Below are positions 33,078 to 41,590 of a stretch of DNA of 64,000 nucleotides, piece after piece. Position numbers and translations under genes: made by a program. Below the pieces are notes generated by a model that made no database searches, was not told the DNA's origin, and was given only the letters and a program-made list of their open reading frames with translations. How positions within the stretch are numbered: position 1 is the first letter of the stretch; every line of letters starts with the position of its first letter. The stretch is from the NCBI GenBank assembly GCA_009840115.1, contig VXOJ01000063.1, positions 61,199-125,198 on the forward strand, read 5' to 3'. The DNA is from Gemmatimonadales bacterium. Its GTDB lineage: Bacteria > Gemmatimonadota > Gemmatimonadetes > Palauibacterales > Palauibacteraceae.

Positions 33078-34325
33078 GTGCAGAATCCTACATCCCAAGC
33101 TGCGGTGTCCCGGTCGGGCTCAATGAAAAGCCGCGTCCAACCGCCTTCGATCCTTGCCAAGTGTCGTGAACTAGCGACCGTGCACGACCTCCGCGAGGCC
33201 GGTCTCTATCCGTACTTCATGCCCATCGAGGCTTCTCATGACACTTGGGTCGTCATCGACGGCGCCCGCAAGATCATGGTGGGCTCCAACAACTACATGG
33301 GACTCACGCACGATCCGCGCGTTCTCGAGGCGGCCCGCGAGGCCCTCAACAAGTTTGGAAGCGGCAATACGGGCAGCCGCTTCCTCAACGGCAACCTCGA
33401 TCTTCATGAGCAACTCGAGGCCGAACTCGCCGAATTCACCGGCATGGAGGCCGCGCTCGTATTCTCGACCGGCTACCAGACGAATCTGGGCACGCTGGGC
33501 GCGTTGATCGGTCGCGCGGACACCGTCTACATCGACAAGCTGGACCACGCCAGCCTCCAGGACGGCGTACGCCTGGGGCTCGGCCGCACGCGCCGCTTCA
33601 ACCACAACGACTTCGCGACCCTGCGCCGCATGCTCGAGGCCGAGACGCCCTCGCGCGGCAAGCTCATCGCGGTGGACGGCGTGTACAGCATGGAAGGCGA
33701 CATCGCCGATCTGCCCACGCTGGTCGAACTGAGGCGAGAGTACGACGCGGCCATCCTGGTGGATGACGCGCATGCCGTGGGCGTTCTGGGCGAGACCGGG
33801 GCCGGGACCGCCGAGCACTGGGGGCTCACCGATGAGGTGGACCTGATCCTCGGCACGTTCTCCAAATCCTTCGCCTCGATCGGCGGCTTCGTGGCGGGCC
33901 GCGCCGATGTGATCGACTACCTCCAGCACAACGCCCGCGCCCTCATGTTCAGCGCGAGCATGCCTCCCGCCTCCGCCGCCACCGTGCTGAAGGCGCTGGA
34001 GATCATCCGCGATGAACCGGAGCGCCGGGAGCAGCTCTGGAAGAACACGCACAGGATGATGGAGGGCTTCAAGTCGATCGGGTTCGACATCGGGCCGACC
34101 GAGACCCCGATCGTCCCCATTCTCATCGGGCCCATGGAGAAGACCTTCGTGTTCTGGCGCGCTCTGTTCGAAGCGGGCGTCTTCACGAACCCGGTCGTCC
34201 CCCCCGCGGTGCCCGAGGGGAGTTGCCGCCTGCGCACGAGCTACATGGCCACGCACTCGGACGACGACCTCGATTTCGTGCTCGAACAGGTGGAGCGCGT
34301 GGGGAAGAAGCTCGGCGTCGTCTGA
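33078..34325 (+). CDS. spt: serine palmitoyltransferase
   Basis: 415 residues of the PLP-dependent alpha-oxoamine synthase family. It condenses L-serine with an acyl-CoA or acyl-ACP to make 3-ketosphinganine. The diagnostic runs SRFLNGNLDLHEQLE, FSTGYQTNLGTLGAL, VDDAHAVGVLGETGAGTAEH, the PLP-Lys motif TFSKSFASIGGFVAG and MFSASMPPAS closely follow Bacteroides SPT rather than KBL or BioF. The GTG at 33078 fits the leaderless promoter; an ATG at 33123 is an alternative. It leads a four-gene operon with ceramide-pathway candidates. Confidence 0.87.
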   Translation: MQNPTSQAAVSRSGSMKSRVQPPSILAKCRELATVHDLREAGLYPYFMPIEASHDTWVVIDGARKIMVGSNNYMGLTHDPRVLEAAREALNKFGSGNTGSRFLNGNLDLHEQLEAELAEFTGMEAALVFSTGYQTNLGTLGALIGRADTVYIDKLDHASLQDGVRLGLGRTRRFNHNDFATLRRMLEAETPSRGKLIAVDGVYSMEGDIADLPTLVELRREYDAAILVDDAHAVGVLGETGAGTAEHWGLTDEVDLILGTFSKSFASIGGFVAGRADVIDYLQHNARALMFSASMPPASAATVLKALEIIRDEPERREQLWKNTHRMMEGFKSIGFDIGPTETPIVPILIGPMEKTFVFWRALFEAGVFTNPVVPPAVPEGSCRLRTSYMATHSDDDLDFVLEQVERVGKKLGVV

Positions 34326-34341
34326 ACCGGCGCCTCCCATC

Positions 34342-35472
34342 ATGACGAGTCTCGCCCCCTCCGTGCGCGTCGTCCCCGTCGAGAGCCGCGCCGATCTCAA
34401 GCGCTTCATCGACCTGCCGTGGTCCATCTACCGGGGCGATCCCGACTGGGTGCCCCCGCTGAAGAGAGACGTGCGGGCGGCGTTCGATCCGACGAAACAC
34501 CCGTTCCACCAGCACTCCGAAGTCCAGCCCTATCTCGCCTTGCGCGATGGCCGGGCCGTGGGCCGGATCTGCGCGATCCGGAACCGGAATCACGAGCGGA
34601 CGCACGACGAATCCGTGGGGTTCTTCGGCTGGTTCGAATGCGTCGACGACCCGGGGGTGGCCGCGGCGCTGCTCGACGCGGTCCGGGCCTGGCTGCGGGA
34701 ACGCGGGCTTACCGCGATGCGGGGTCCCACGAGCTTCTCGACCAACGAGACCTGCGGACTGCTCATCGACGGGGATCCCGGGCCTCCGGTCGTCCTCATG
34801 GCGTACAACCCGCCGTACTATCCCGCCCTGATGGAGGCCGCGGGGCTGCGGAAGGTCAAGGATCTCTTCGCCTGGCTCATGAAGAAGGGCGATTGGCCGC
34901 CGCACCTCTTCCGCGCCGAAAAGGTCGTGACCCGAAGGTACGGCATCCGGGTCAAGACGATGGACATGTCGCGCTTCGACGAAGAACTCGGACGCGTCCA
35001 GCGCCTGTACAACGCCGCGTGGGAGAAGAACTGGGGTTTCGTCCCCATGACCGAGGCCGAGATGGATCACATGGCGGCCGAACTCAAGCCCATACTCGAC
35101 CCCGAACTCGCGCTCTTCGCCGAGACGCCGGAGGGCGAGACGGCCGGCTTCGCCCTTGCCCTCCCGGACTTCAACCAGGTGCTGCGCCGGATGAATGGCC
35201 GACTCTTCCCCTTCGGGATTCTCAAGGCGCTCATCCACAGGCGAAAAATCACGTGCATGCGCGTGATCATCCTCGGGCTCGCCGAGGAATGGCGGGGCAA
35301 GGCCGTCGATGTCCTCCTCTACCTGTGGCTGTTCAGGAACGGGATCGCCGCCGGGATGACGTCCGCCGAACAGTCCTGGATCCTCGAGGACAACCAGAAG
35401 ATGAACCAGGCCATCGAGCGTCTCGGCGGCAGGATCTACCGGACCTACCGGCTGTACGAAGCGGCCCTTTAG
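34342..35472 (+). CDS. GNAT-type acyltransferase, candidate bacterial ceramide synthase
   Basis: 376 residues similar to the YghO-type N-acyltransferases. Features seen are the opening DLPWSIYRGDPDWVPPL, the central MRGPTSFSTNETCGLL and a C-terminal GNAT-like half with RVIILGLAEEWRGKAVD and SWILEDNQKMNQAIERLGG. A GNAT enzyme of this kind was shown to be the bacterial ceramide synthase in Caulobacter, acylating the sphingoid amine. The gene sits 16 bases after the SPT gene and overlaps the next by one base. The assignment is from context and family, not from seen active-site residues. Confidence 0.72.
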   Translation: MTSLAPSVRVVPVESRADLKRFIDLPWSIYRGDPDWVPPLKRDVRAAFDPTKHPFHQHSEVQPYLALRDGRAVGRICAIRNRNHERTHDESVGFFGWFECVDDPGVAAALLDAVRAWLRERGLTAMRGPTSFSTNETCGLLIDGDPGPPVVLMAYNPPYYPALMEAAGLRKVKDLFAWLMKKGDWPPHLFRAEKVVTRRYGIRVKTMDMSRFDEELGRVQRLYNAAWEKNWGFVPMTEAEMDHMAAELKPILDPELALFAETPEGETAGFALALPDFNQVLRRMNGRLFPFGILKALIHRRKITCMRVIILGLAEEWRGKAVDVLLYLWLFRNGIAAGMTSAEQSWILEDNQKMNQAIERLGGRIYRTYRLYEAAL

Positions 35473-36425
35473 TGGCATCGGTCTTTTTGACGGGGGGAAG
35501 CGGGTTCCTCGGCGGCCATCTCGCCGAGGCCCTCGTCGCGGCCGGACACCGGGTCACCGCGAGCGTGCGGCGAACGAGCGACACGCGCCGTCTCGATCGG
35601 CTCGAGTTGACGAAGACGGAACTCGACCTCGGCGGGGAGGGCAGGCCGGAAGCGGCCGCGGCACTCGCGGATTGCGCCGCCGTCGTGCATTGCGGCGCGC
35701 TCACGCGGGCCCGCGATGAGTCGGAGTTCATGGCCGTGAACGCGGCCGGCACGCGCAAGCTCGCGAGGGCGGCGGCGGAGGCGGGAGTTCGACGGTTCGT
35801 TTTCATCAGCAGCCTCGCCGCCCGCGGTCCGGACGGCGCGGACGGACCCGTGAGCCCGTACGGTCGGTCGAAGGCCCAAGCCGAGGCGGCGCTCGCCTCC
35901 GTCCGCGGGTCGATGGAGGTCGCCGTGCTCCGGCCGGGGGGGGTCTACGGCCCGCGCGACTCCGACCTGTTGCCGCTCTTCCGGCTCGCGGCGCGAGGGT
36001 GGACCGCGATTCCGCGCAGCCACGCGCCCCTGCAGCCGGTGTACGTCGCCGATGTCGTCTCGGCCGTCCTGTCGGCGCTCGACGCGGCGCCGGCGCCGCT
36101 CCCGCTCCCCATCGCCGGGGCGGAACGCCCGTCCTGGGGCGCGGTGGCGCGCGCGCTGATGGCCGCCGTGGACCGTCCCGGCCGCGTCCTGCGGTTGCCG
36201 CCCGCGCTCTTTCTCGCGGCCGGGGCGCTGTCGGAACTCGCCGGCCGCCTGACGGGGAGGGCTCCCGCGTTCGACCGGCGACAGGCGCGGGACCTGTCCG
36301 CGTACGGTTGGACCTGCGACATCGAGCCGAGCCGAAAGGTTCTCGACCCCTGGCGTCCGAGGGTCGGCATCGAAGACGGGCTCGCGCGCACCGCCGAGTG
36401 GTATCGCCGAAGGGGCTGGCTGTGA
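35472..36425 (+). CDS. NAD-dependent epimerase/dehydratase-family reductase, candidate ceramide reductase
   Basis: 317 residues of the extended SDR type: FLTGGSGFLGGHLAEAL at the N-terminus, FISSLAARG, then the catalytic SPYGRSKAQAE (YxxxK) and RPGGVYGPRD. The GTG start overlaps the stop of the acyltransferase gene. In Caulobacter an epimerase-like protein (CerR) reduces the 3-keto group during ceramide synthesis. Its position between the acyltransferase and PAP2 genes fits that role here; other substrates are possible. Confidence 0.75.
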   Translation: MASVFLTGGSGFLGGHLAEALVAAGHRVTASVRRTSDTRRLDRLELTKTELDLGGEGRPEAAAALADCAAVVHCGALTRARDESEFMAVNAAGTRKLARAAAEAGVRRFVFISSLAARGPDGADGPVSPYGRSKAQAEAALASVRGSMEVAVLRPGGVYGPRDSDLLPLFRLAARGWTAIPRSHAPLQPVYVADVVSAVLSALDAAPAPLPLPIAGAERPSWGAVARALMAAVDRPGRVLRLPPALFLAAGALSELAGRLTGRAPAFDRRQARDLSAYGWTCDIEPSRKVLDPWRPRVGIEDGLARTAEWYRRRGWL

Positions 36426-37309
36426 GCGCCGGCCGCGGCGGAGGGCTCCTTCCCGTCGATCACGTAGCCATCGGCTACTTCGGTTGCACGGGCCTCATTT
36501 CGCTGGCGTTCGGCGGCCTGTCCGGCGCCGGCATCGCGGCGGCCCACGCGATCGCCGTCTTCGGGATCACGCGCCTTGCGGCCTGGCAGCCCCGCGGCGG
36601 CCTCGCCGCGATCGCGCGGGCGGCGTACGCCGTGCTCCTCACGCCCCTCCTGTACGCGGAACTCGCGATCCTCAACCGCTTTTTCACGCAGCGGTACTTC
36701 GACGGGACGGTGCAGGCGTGGGATGCCGCCATGTTCGGCGGACAGCCGAGCATCGGCCTCAGCGCGTCGCTCCCCTGGCTCCCCTTCTCCGAGGTGTTGC
36801 ACCTGGGCTACTTCGCCTACTACGCCATCATCCCCGCCGCCATCCTGGGCGTGTTCGCGACGCGGGGGTTCGAGGCCATGCAGCGCACCGCCCTCGCCGT
36901 GGCCGCCGCCTTCTTCGTCTCCTATCTCATCTTCATGTTCTTCCCGGTCGCCGGCCCCCGATACGAGTTCGCGCAGATCGGCGGCGAGATCGGCGAAGGG
37001 ACGCTGTTCGGGATCGTGCACGGGATCCTGGAGGCCGGCTCGTCGAAGGGCACGGCCTTCCCCAGTTCCCACATCGCCGCCTCCCTGGCCGGGGTCTTGG
37101 CCGCCGGGCGCGAGGATCGGCGCTGGTTCTGGCTCCTCATCATCCCGGAACTCGCGTTGACTGCGGGGACGGTGTACGGTCGCTTCCACTATGCGGCCGA
37201 CGCCCTCGCGGGCCTCCTGCTCGGGCTGCTGGTCTGCGTCGTACTGCGCGCGGCCGACGCCGGGGCCCACGGCCCCCGGGCCGCCGCAGACGGGCAACCC
37301 GCGGGCTGA
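36422..37309 (+). CDS. PAP2-family membrane phosphatase/phosphotransferase, Aur1-like
   Basis: 295 residues with about six membrane helices. The PAP2 catalytic motifs are GTAFPSSHIAAS (His) and GRFHYAADALAG (His and Asp). The first KxxxxxxRP motif of classical PAP2 is not seen, as in the Aur1/inositol-phosphoceramide synthase branch. A head-group transferase or phosphatase acting on ceramide would complete this operon. The GTG start overlaps the preceding stop by four bases. Confidence 0.78.
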   Translation: MSAGRGGGLLPVDHVAIGYFGCTGLISLAFGGLSGAGIAAAHAIAVFGITRLAAWQPRGGLAAIARAAYAVLLTPLLYAELAILNRFFTQRYFDGTVQAWDAAMFGGQPSIGLSASLPWLPFSEVLHLGYFAYYAIIPAAILGVFATRGFEAMQRTALAVAAAFFVSYLIFMFFPVAGPRYEFAQIGGEIGEGTLFGIVHGILEAGSSKGTAFPSSHIAASLAGVLAAGREDRRWFWLLIIPELALTAGTVYGRFHYAADALAGLLLGLLVCVVLRAADAGAHGPRAAADGQPAG

Positions 37310-37358
37310 ACCGCGCATCAAAGCGGTGGATCCGGAAGGTGACCTTCAGAGGGATGAC

Positions 37359-37916
37359 GTGGACGAACGCGACCTGATCGCCTGCGCCAAAGCGGGAGAG
37401 CGATCCGCGATGGGGGAGTTGTACGAACTCCACGCGCGACGCGTCTACACGGTGATTCGCCGCCTCGTGGGCGACGATCACCTCGCGGAGGACCTCTCGC
37501 AGGAAGCGTGGATCCGTGCGTTCGAGAAACTGCACCTCTTCCGGGGAGACGCGGCCTTCGGCACGTGGCTCTACAGGCTGGCGACGAACGTGGCGCTCAA
37601 CCGGCTGCGCCGGTCGTCGAAACGACGTCCGGTGGAATCCGCCGCCGAGCTTCCGCGGGTGGTGCGGGCGCACGACGACGTGATCGTGACGCGGCGGGTC
37701 CTGACCAGGGCGCTGGACCAGTTGCCGCCGGGGTACCGGAGGGTCCTCGTGCTGCACGACGTGGAAGGCTGGACGCACAACGACATCGCCGAAGCTCTGG
37801 GGTGTTCGCCCGGCACGTCGAAATCGCAGTTGCACAAGGCGCGGGCGCGCATGCGGAAGCTCATCGCTCCGGAGGATTCCGGGAACGGCGGTGCGCGGGG
37901 CGAAGCGCGCCTCTGA
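37359..37916 (+). CDS. ECF-family RNA polymerase sigma factor
   Basis: 185 residues with sigma region 2 (ELYELHARRVYTVIRRLV, DHLAEDLSQEAWIRAFEKL) and region 4 (LPPGYRRVLVLHDVEGWTHNDIAEALGCSPGTSKSQL). The GTG at 37359 has GGGAT six bases upstream; a GTG at 37326 is an alternative. The gene for a zinc-finger anti-sigma factor follows 14 bases later, so the pair probably controls an envelope-stress regulon. No clear autoregulated promoter was seen in the 49 bases before it. Confidence 0.92.
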   Translation: MDERDLIACAKAGERSAMGELYELHARRVYTVIRRLVGDDHLAEDLSQEAWIRAFEKLHLFRGDAAFGTWLYRLATNVALNRLRRSSKRRPVESAAELPRVVRAHDDVIVTRRVLTRALDQLPPGYRRVLVLHDVEGWTHNDIAEALGCSPGTSKSQLHKARARMRKLIAPEDSGNGGARGEARL

Positions 37917-37930
37917 GAGGGATAGAAGAG

Positions 37931-38629
37931 ATGGCGAACCACATGGATGCCGAGCGCATCTCGGCACTGCTCGACGAGCCGTGGGCGGACCGGGACTGCC
38001 GGGCCCACCTCGAGACGTGCAGGGACTGCCAGGCGGAGTTCGAGAGGCTGAGCCGGATGCGCATGGCGCTGTCCGCACTTCCGGATGAGAAGGCGCCGGC
38101 CGGACAGTGGGCCAGCATCGAAGCCGCGCTCGATGCCGGTGAGGCGCGTGCCGGCGTCCGCCGGATCGGAGGAGGCCTCGCCGGCCGTCTCTTCGTCCGG
38201 GGACCGCTCCAGGCCGCCGCCGCCCTCGTGTTGTTCGCCGGCGGCGTCATCGCCGGCCTCCAGTTCACGGGCGGACGGTCCGCGAACTCGCCGGCGGCGG
38301 ATCTCGCGGATCTCCCGTCCGTCGTCTCCACCGATGACGGTCGCGCCCTCGTGGACGGGCTCAGCCGGATGGAATCGCTGCGGTCGCCGCTGAGACAGGT
38401 CGGAGAGGGGGGGATGGATCCCGCTTCGGAAGGCGGAGCGAGGGAGCGGGATCCCCTGGAGATGGCGCAGAGACTGGCGATGCTGGAGGGATATATTCGG
38501 GCACTGCGGGACGGTCTCGAGACGAGTCCCGACAATCCGTTCGCCAGCGCCTATCTGCTGGAACTCGTGGAGACGCGTGATCGGCTCGCGGAGGACCTCG
38601 GCCGCGCGAGCGGGACGCGAACCTGGTGA
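37931..38629 (+). CDS. membrane anti-sigma factor with zf-HC2 domain
   Basis: 232 residues. The N-terminal zinc-binding anti-sigma domain has AHLETCRDCQAEF (HxxxCxxC). One membrane helix follows at about 98-115 (AAALVLFAGGVIAGL), and the rest is a predicted periplasmic helical region with a heptad-like RLAMLEGYIRALRDGL segment. It should hold the upstream ECF sigma factor until a periplasmic signal. The last four bases overlap the next gene. Confidence 0.86.
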   Translation: MANHMDAERISALLDEPWADRDCRAHLETCRDCQAEFERLSRMRMALSALPDEKAPAGQWASIEAALDAGEARAGVRRIGGGLAGRLFVRGPLQAAAALVLFAGGVIAGLQFTGGRSANSPAADLADLPSVVSTDDGRALVDGLSRMESLRSPLRQVGEGGMDPASEGGARERDPLEMAQRLAMLEGYIRALRDGLETSPDNPFASAYLLELVETRDRLAEDLGRASGTRTW

Positions 38630-39738
38630 CCCGGCTCCTCGCGCGGCCGCGTACGCCGCCGGCCTCGGCTCTGGCACTGGCTCTGGCCGCCCTGCCGTTC
38701 GCCGCTCTCGCCGGCGCCGCGCAGGAGGCCGGGACGGCGGAGTCCGCCGGCTGGATCGGGGTGCGGGTCGAGGAACGCTTCAACTGCGGCTGGGAGACTT
38801 CGGAGGACTGGAAGAACTGCACGCTCGTCCTCCGGATTCGCGAGATGCAGGAGGGCGGTCCGGCGGAGCGCGCGGGGCTCCGTGCCGGCGACCGGCTCGA
38901 GACGATGGACGGCGTGGAACTCACCCTCGCCAACCTGCCGGACAGGCTCGCATCGATTCGAGCGAGCGTTCCCGTTCGGCTCGAAGTGACCCGGGACGGA
39001 GTTCATCACACGTTCGAGGTCGTGCCCGACGTCCGGCCGCCGGACGCGGACAACCTTCCGATGGTGGGCCGCCGGACGGTGGTGGCCACGGCCGGTCCTC
39101 CGCAGCGGACCACCTTCGTCCTCTGGCTGACGGATCCGGCCGAGGGCGACGGCCCCGGCTTCGCCATCACGGTCCGCGATACGGAGGATGTCGGCGTCGC
39201 CGTGGAACCCTCCGCCGTGCGGGTCGTCGACGGCCGGCTCAACGTACTTCCGGTGCGCGACCGGCCGGCCTCGGAGTTGCCGGCCGTCCGCCGGGAAGTG
39301 CTGAGCGATCTCCAGCGGGAATCGGAATCCGCGTATCGGGACTTCACGGTCGCGCTGGAGCGCGTCGGGGCGGTACGGGCCCGCCTCTCGCCGGTGGAGT
39401 TCCGGCGCCGCGCGATTCGCATCGCCGAACTGGCACTGGCGGAGACCGGACTCGCCGTCCGCTTCCAACGCACGTTCGCCGGGGCCGAGTTCGAGCCCGT
39501 GCGCGACTTTTCCGACCGGCGCGGCCTCGACGGCCTCCTCGTGCTCAGGGTCGCCGGCGGGACGGTCACGGACCGGCTCGGGCTCGGGCCGGGAGATCTC
39601 CTCGTGAGAGCGGGCGACCGTCCGATCCGCGACCTCGAGGATCTCGTCGCCGCGCTGGAATCGGAAGGGAACGAGGGTCTCGGGGTGGTGTGGGTTCGGG
39701 GAGGCGAAGAGATGAGCGGAGTCTGGCCCCGGCGCTGA
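38626..39738 (+). CDS. secreted or membrane-anchored protein with two PDZ domains
   Basis: 370 residues with an N-terminal hydrophobic signal segment (about 13-33). One PDZ domain lies near residues 43-135 (WIGVRVEERF, GGPAERAGLRAGDRLETMDG) and another near 300-365 (LLVLRVAGGTVTDRLGLGPGDLLVRAGDRPI). The middle region is unassigned and no protease domain is present. Its GTG start overlaps the anti-sigma stop, so it is part of the sigma operon. It may bind misfolded or C-terminal peptides and modulate signalling. Confidence 0.8.
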   Translation: MTRLLARPRTPPASALALALAALPFAALAGAAQEAGTAESAGWIGVRVEERFNCGWETSEDWKNCTLVLRIREMQEGGPAERAGLRAGDRLETMDGVELTLANLPDRLASIRASVPVRLEVTRDGVHHTFEVVPDVRPPDADNLPMVGRRTVVATAGPPQRTTFVLWLTDPAEGDGPGFAITVRDTEDVGVAVEPSAVRVVDGRLNVLPVRDRPASELPAVRREVLSDLQRESESAYRDFTVALERVGAVRARLSPVEFRRRAIRIAELALAETGLAVRFQRTFAGAEFEPVRDFSDRRGLDGLLVLRVAGGTVTDRLGLGPGDLLVRAGDRPIRDLEDLVAALESEGNEGLGVVWVRGGEEMSGVWPRR

Positions 39739-39780
39739 TTGTGGCTCGCGAATTTCCGCGGCATCACACTAGATTTGCCC

Positions 39781-40278
39781 ATGGCTCGAAACTGTCCGGG
39801 ACAGTGCATCCGCATCGCCGGTAGAGGACGACTACGCGTCCGAACGGATGCGTACGCCGTCATCGCGGCCTTCCTCCTCGGGATCGGACCGGGCACTGCC
39901 GTTCAGCCGTGCCCGAAGCATCGGATGGCGCACGGCGATGAGCCGGAGCCCCGGGCCGCCGCACTCCATGAGACGCATGCAGACCAGGGGCATGCGGACC
40001 AGGGGCATGCGGACCACGGCCAGCCGGACCGCCATGCGGGGTCCTTCCATGCCGATGGCGCCGACGCCATGGCGCCGCCGCATCACCATTCGGGAGGCCC
40101 CTGCGACTGCCTCGGCACCTGCCTCACGTGCTCCGGTTCGGCACATGTGGCGTCCGGCATGCCGGCGGCCCAGCCAACTTCGGCAAGCGGCGCGCCGCAT
40201 GGCGTGCGGCCCGACTCCAGGCCGGTTTCCGACCCGACCGCCTATCTCAGACCGTTCGCTCAACCACCCCCCGCCTGA
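39781..40278 (+). CDS. histidine- and cysteine-rich secreted protein
   Basis: 165 residues, no family recognised with certainty. A hydrophobic segment (about 20-42) is followed by a His-rich stretch made of tandem HADQG repeats, then MAPPHHHSGGPCDC and CLGTCLTC. The density of His and Cys suggests metal binding, most likely copper or zinc. The ATG at 39781 has TAGATT five bases before it, resembling the leaderless promoters here. The Met/His-rich outer-membrane protein gene follows after 157 bases that hold no other gene. Confidence 0.6.
   Translation: MARNCPGQCIRIAGRGRLRVRTDAYAVIAAFLLGIGPGTAVQPCPKHRMAHGDEPEPRAAALHETHADQGHADQGHADHGQPDRHAGSFHADGADAMAPPHHHSGGPCDCLGTCLTCSGSAHVASGMPAAQPTSASGAPHGVRPDSRPVSDPTAYLRPFAQPPPA
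39976..40017. repeat. 15-bp tandem repeat encoding HADQG units
   Basis: Two full copies and one partial copy of a 15-base unit (CATGCGGACCAGGGG) lie inside the His-rich gene. They are likely expandable by slippage, which would change the number of His residues. Confidence 0.75.
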
Positions 40279-40435
40279 CTCCTCGACAGAAGCCCGTATA
40301 AGTCGTCCGGGGTGCGAACCGCGTCGGCCGCGAACGCCGCCGCGCGCGCTCGTGCCCGTTGCCGAGTCGATGCCGGCGCCCGTTGCCGCGCGCATCGATC
40401 GGCGGCGCATCCCTTATCGAACGAGGAGTCGAACG

Positions 40436-41458
40436 TTGAAGAACAGCACGATACTCGGCGCATTCGCGCTGCTGGCCCTTGCCGCACCCGTCGCCGCGCA
40501 GTGGAACGCTTCGCGCGCGGACAGCCACGCCCCCGTCGGAGTCATGGGCGATCACCGCCACGAGGCGGGCGAGGTGATGCTCTCCTACCGCTACATGGCG
40601 ATGACCATGGAGGGGAGCCGCATCGGCACGGATCCCATCGCCGATGCGGATATCGTTTCCCCGGGCGGGGGGTTCATGGTCACACCGACCCGCATGCCCA
40701 TGACGATGCACATGTTCGGGGCCATGTTCGCGCCGTCCGATCGCATCACCTTCATGGCGATGCTCCCCTTCGTCTCGAGTTCGATGGACCACATCACGCG
40801 CCACGGCGGGTCGTTCACGACCGAATCGGGCGGCATGGGCGACGTCAAGGTGGGCGCCATGATCGGCCTGGCCGACTGGGCGAACCAGTCGCTCCACCTG
40901 AACGCCATGGTCGGCCTGCCGACGGGATCGATCGAGGAGAGAGGCGTCCTGCCCATCAGTCAGGGGATGGAAGTGCAGCTCCCCTACCCGATGCAGATCG
41001 GGTCCGGCACGCTCGATCTGCGCCCCGGCCTTACGTGGCTGGGCCAGGCAGGCGACTGGTCCTGGGGAGCCCAGGGGAACGCCGTGATGCGCACGGGCCG
41101 GAACGAGCGCGACTGGGCGCTGGGCAACAAGGTGCAGGGGACCGCCTGGTGGGCGCGGGTGCTGGGGCGGAACGTCTCGGCGGGCGTGCGGCTGGTCGCG
41201 ACCCGGACCGGGAACATCGACGGGAGAGACGCGGCGCCCAGCGTGAACCCGCAGATGGTGCCCACGGCCCGCACCGATCTCCGCGCGGGCACCGTGGTCG
41301 AGGGGGGCGTGAGCTTCAACCTCTACATCCCCCGGGCCAGGGCCTTCCGAATCGCCGGCGAGGTGCTCCTGCCCCTCGTTCGCGACCTCGAGGGTCCACA
41401 ACTCGAAACCGACCTGACCTTCGTGCTGGGTCTGCAGATCGTGCCCATAAGCCATTGA
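40436..41458 (+). CDS. outer-membrane transporter-like protein, Met/His-rich
   Basis: 340 residues. A TTG start preceded by GAGGAG gives a signal peptide ending PVAAQ. The mature protein begins with MGDHRHEAGEVMLSYRYM and TPTRMPMTMHMFGAMFAPSD, a Met/His-rich pattern found in a family of outer-membrane transporter-like barrels often near copper genes. The remainder alternates strands. No enzyme motif is seen. Metal export or uptake is an inference from composition and from the His-rich neighbour. Confidence 0.68.
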   Translation: MKNSTILGAFALLALAAPVAAQWNASRADSHAPVGVMGDHRHEAGEVMLSYRYMAMTMEGSRIGTDPIADADIVSPGGGFMVTPTRMPMTMHMFGAMFAPSDRITFMAMLPFVSSSMDHITRHGGSFTTESGGMGDVKVGAMIGLADWANQSLHLNAMVGLPTGSIEERGVLPISQGMEVQLPYPMQIGSGTLDLRPGLTWLGQAGDWSWGAQGNAVMRTGRNERDWALGNKVQGTAWWARVLGRNVSAGVRLVATRTGNIDGRDAAPSVNPQMVPTARTDLRAGTVVEGGVSFNLYIPRARAFRIAGEVLLPLVRDLEGPQLETDLTFVLGLQIVPISH

Positions 41459-41462
41459 CGAC

Positions 41463-41489
41463 TGTATACATCTCATGTGACTGTATACA
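41463..41489. promoter_or_regulatory. paired TGTATACA palindromes upstream of icd
   Basis: The 8-base palindrome TGTATACA occurs at 41463-41470 and 41482-41489, 19 bp apart and therefore on nearly the same face of the helix. The second copy extends to ACTGTATACAGT. This AT-rich pair stands out in GC-rich sequence and looks like a regulator binding site. The rest of the 132-base gap before icd shows nothing more. Confidence 0.5.
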
Positions 41490-41590
41490 GTCGGTACGGT
41501 TTGTCAGCGGTGGAGGGGGGGCGTACTCTCCCCTCCCGCCGCCGCCGGTCCCCGGCAGGCGAAGGTCCCTGAAACCGTTCGAGAAACCCC

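Noticed and set aside
39976..40017. Short repeats as a CRISPR array
   Set aside because: The units are contiguous 15-mers in frame within a gene, with no spacers. No CRISPR array or cas gene was seen in the window.
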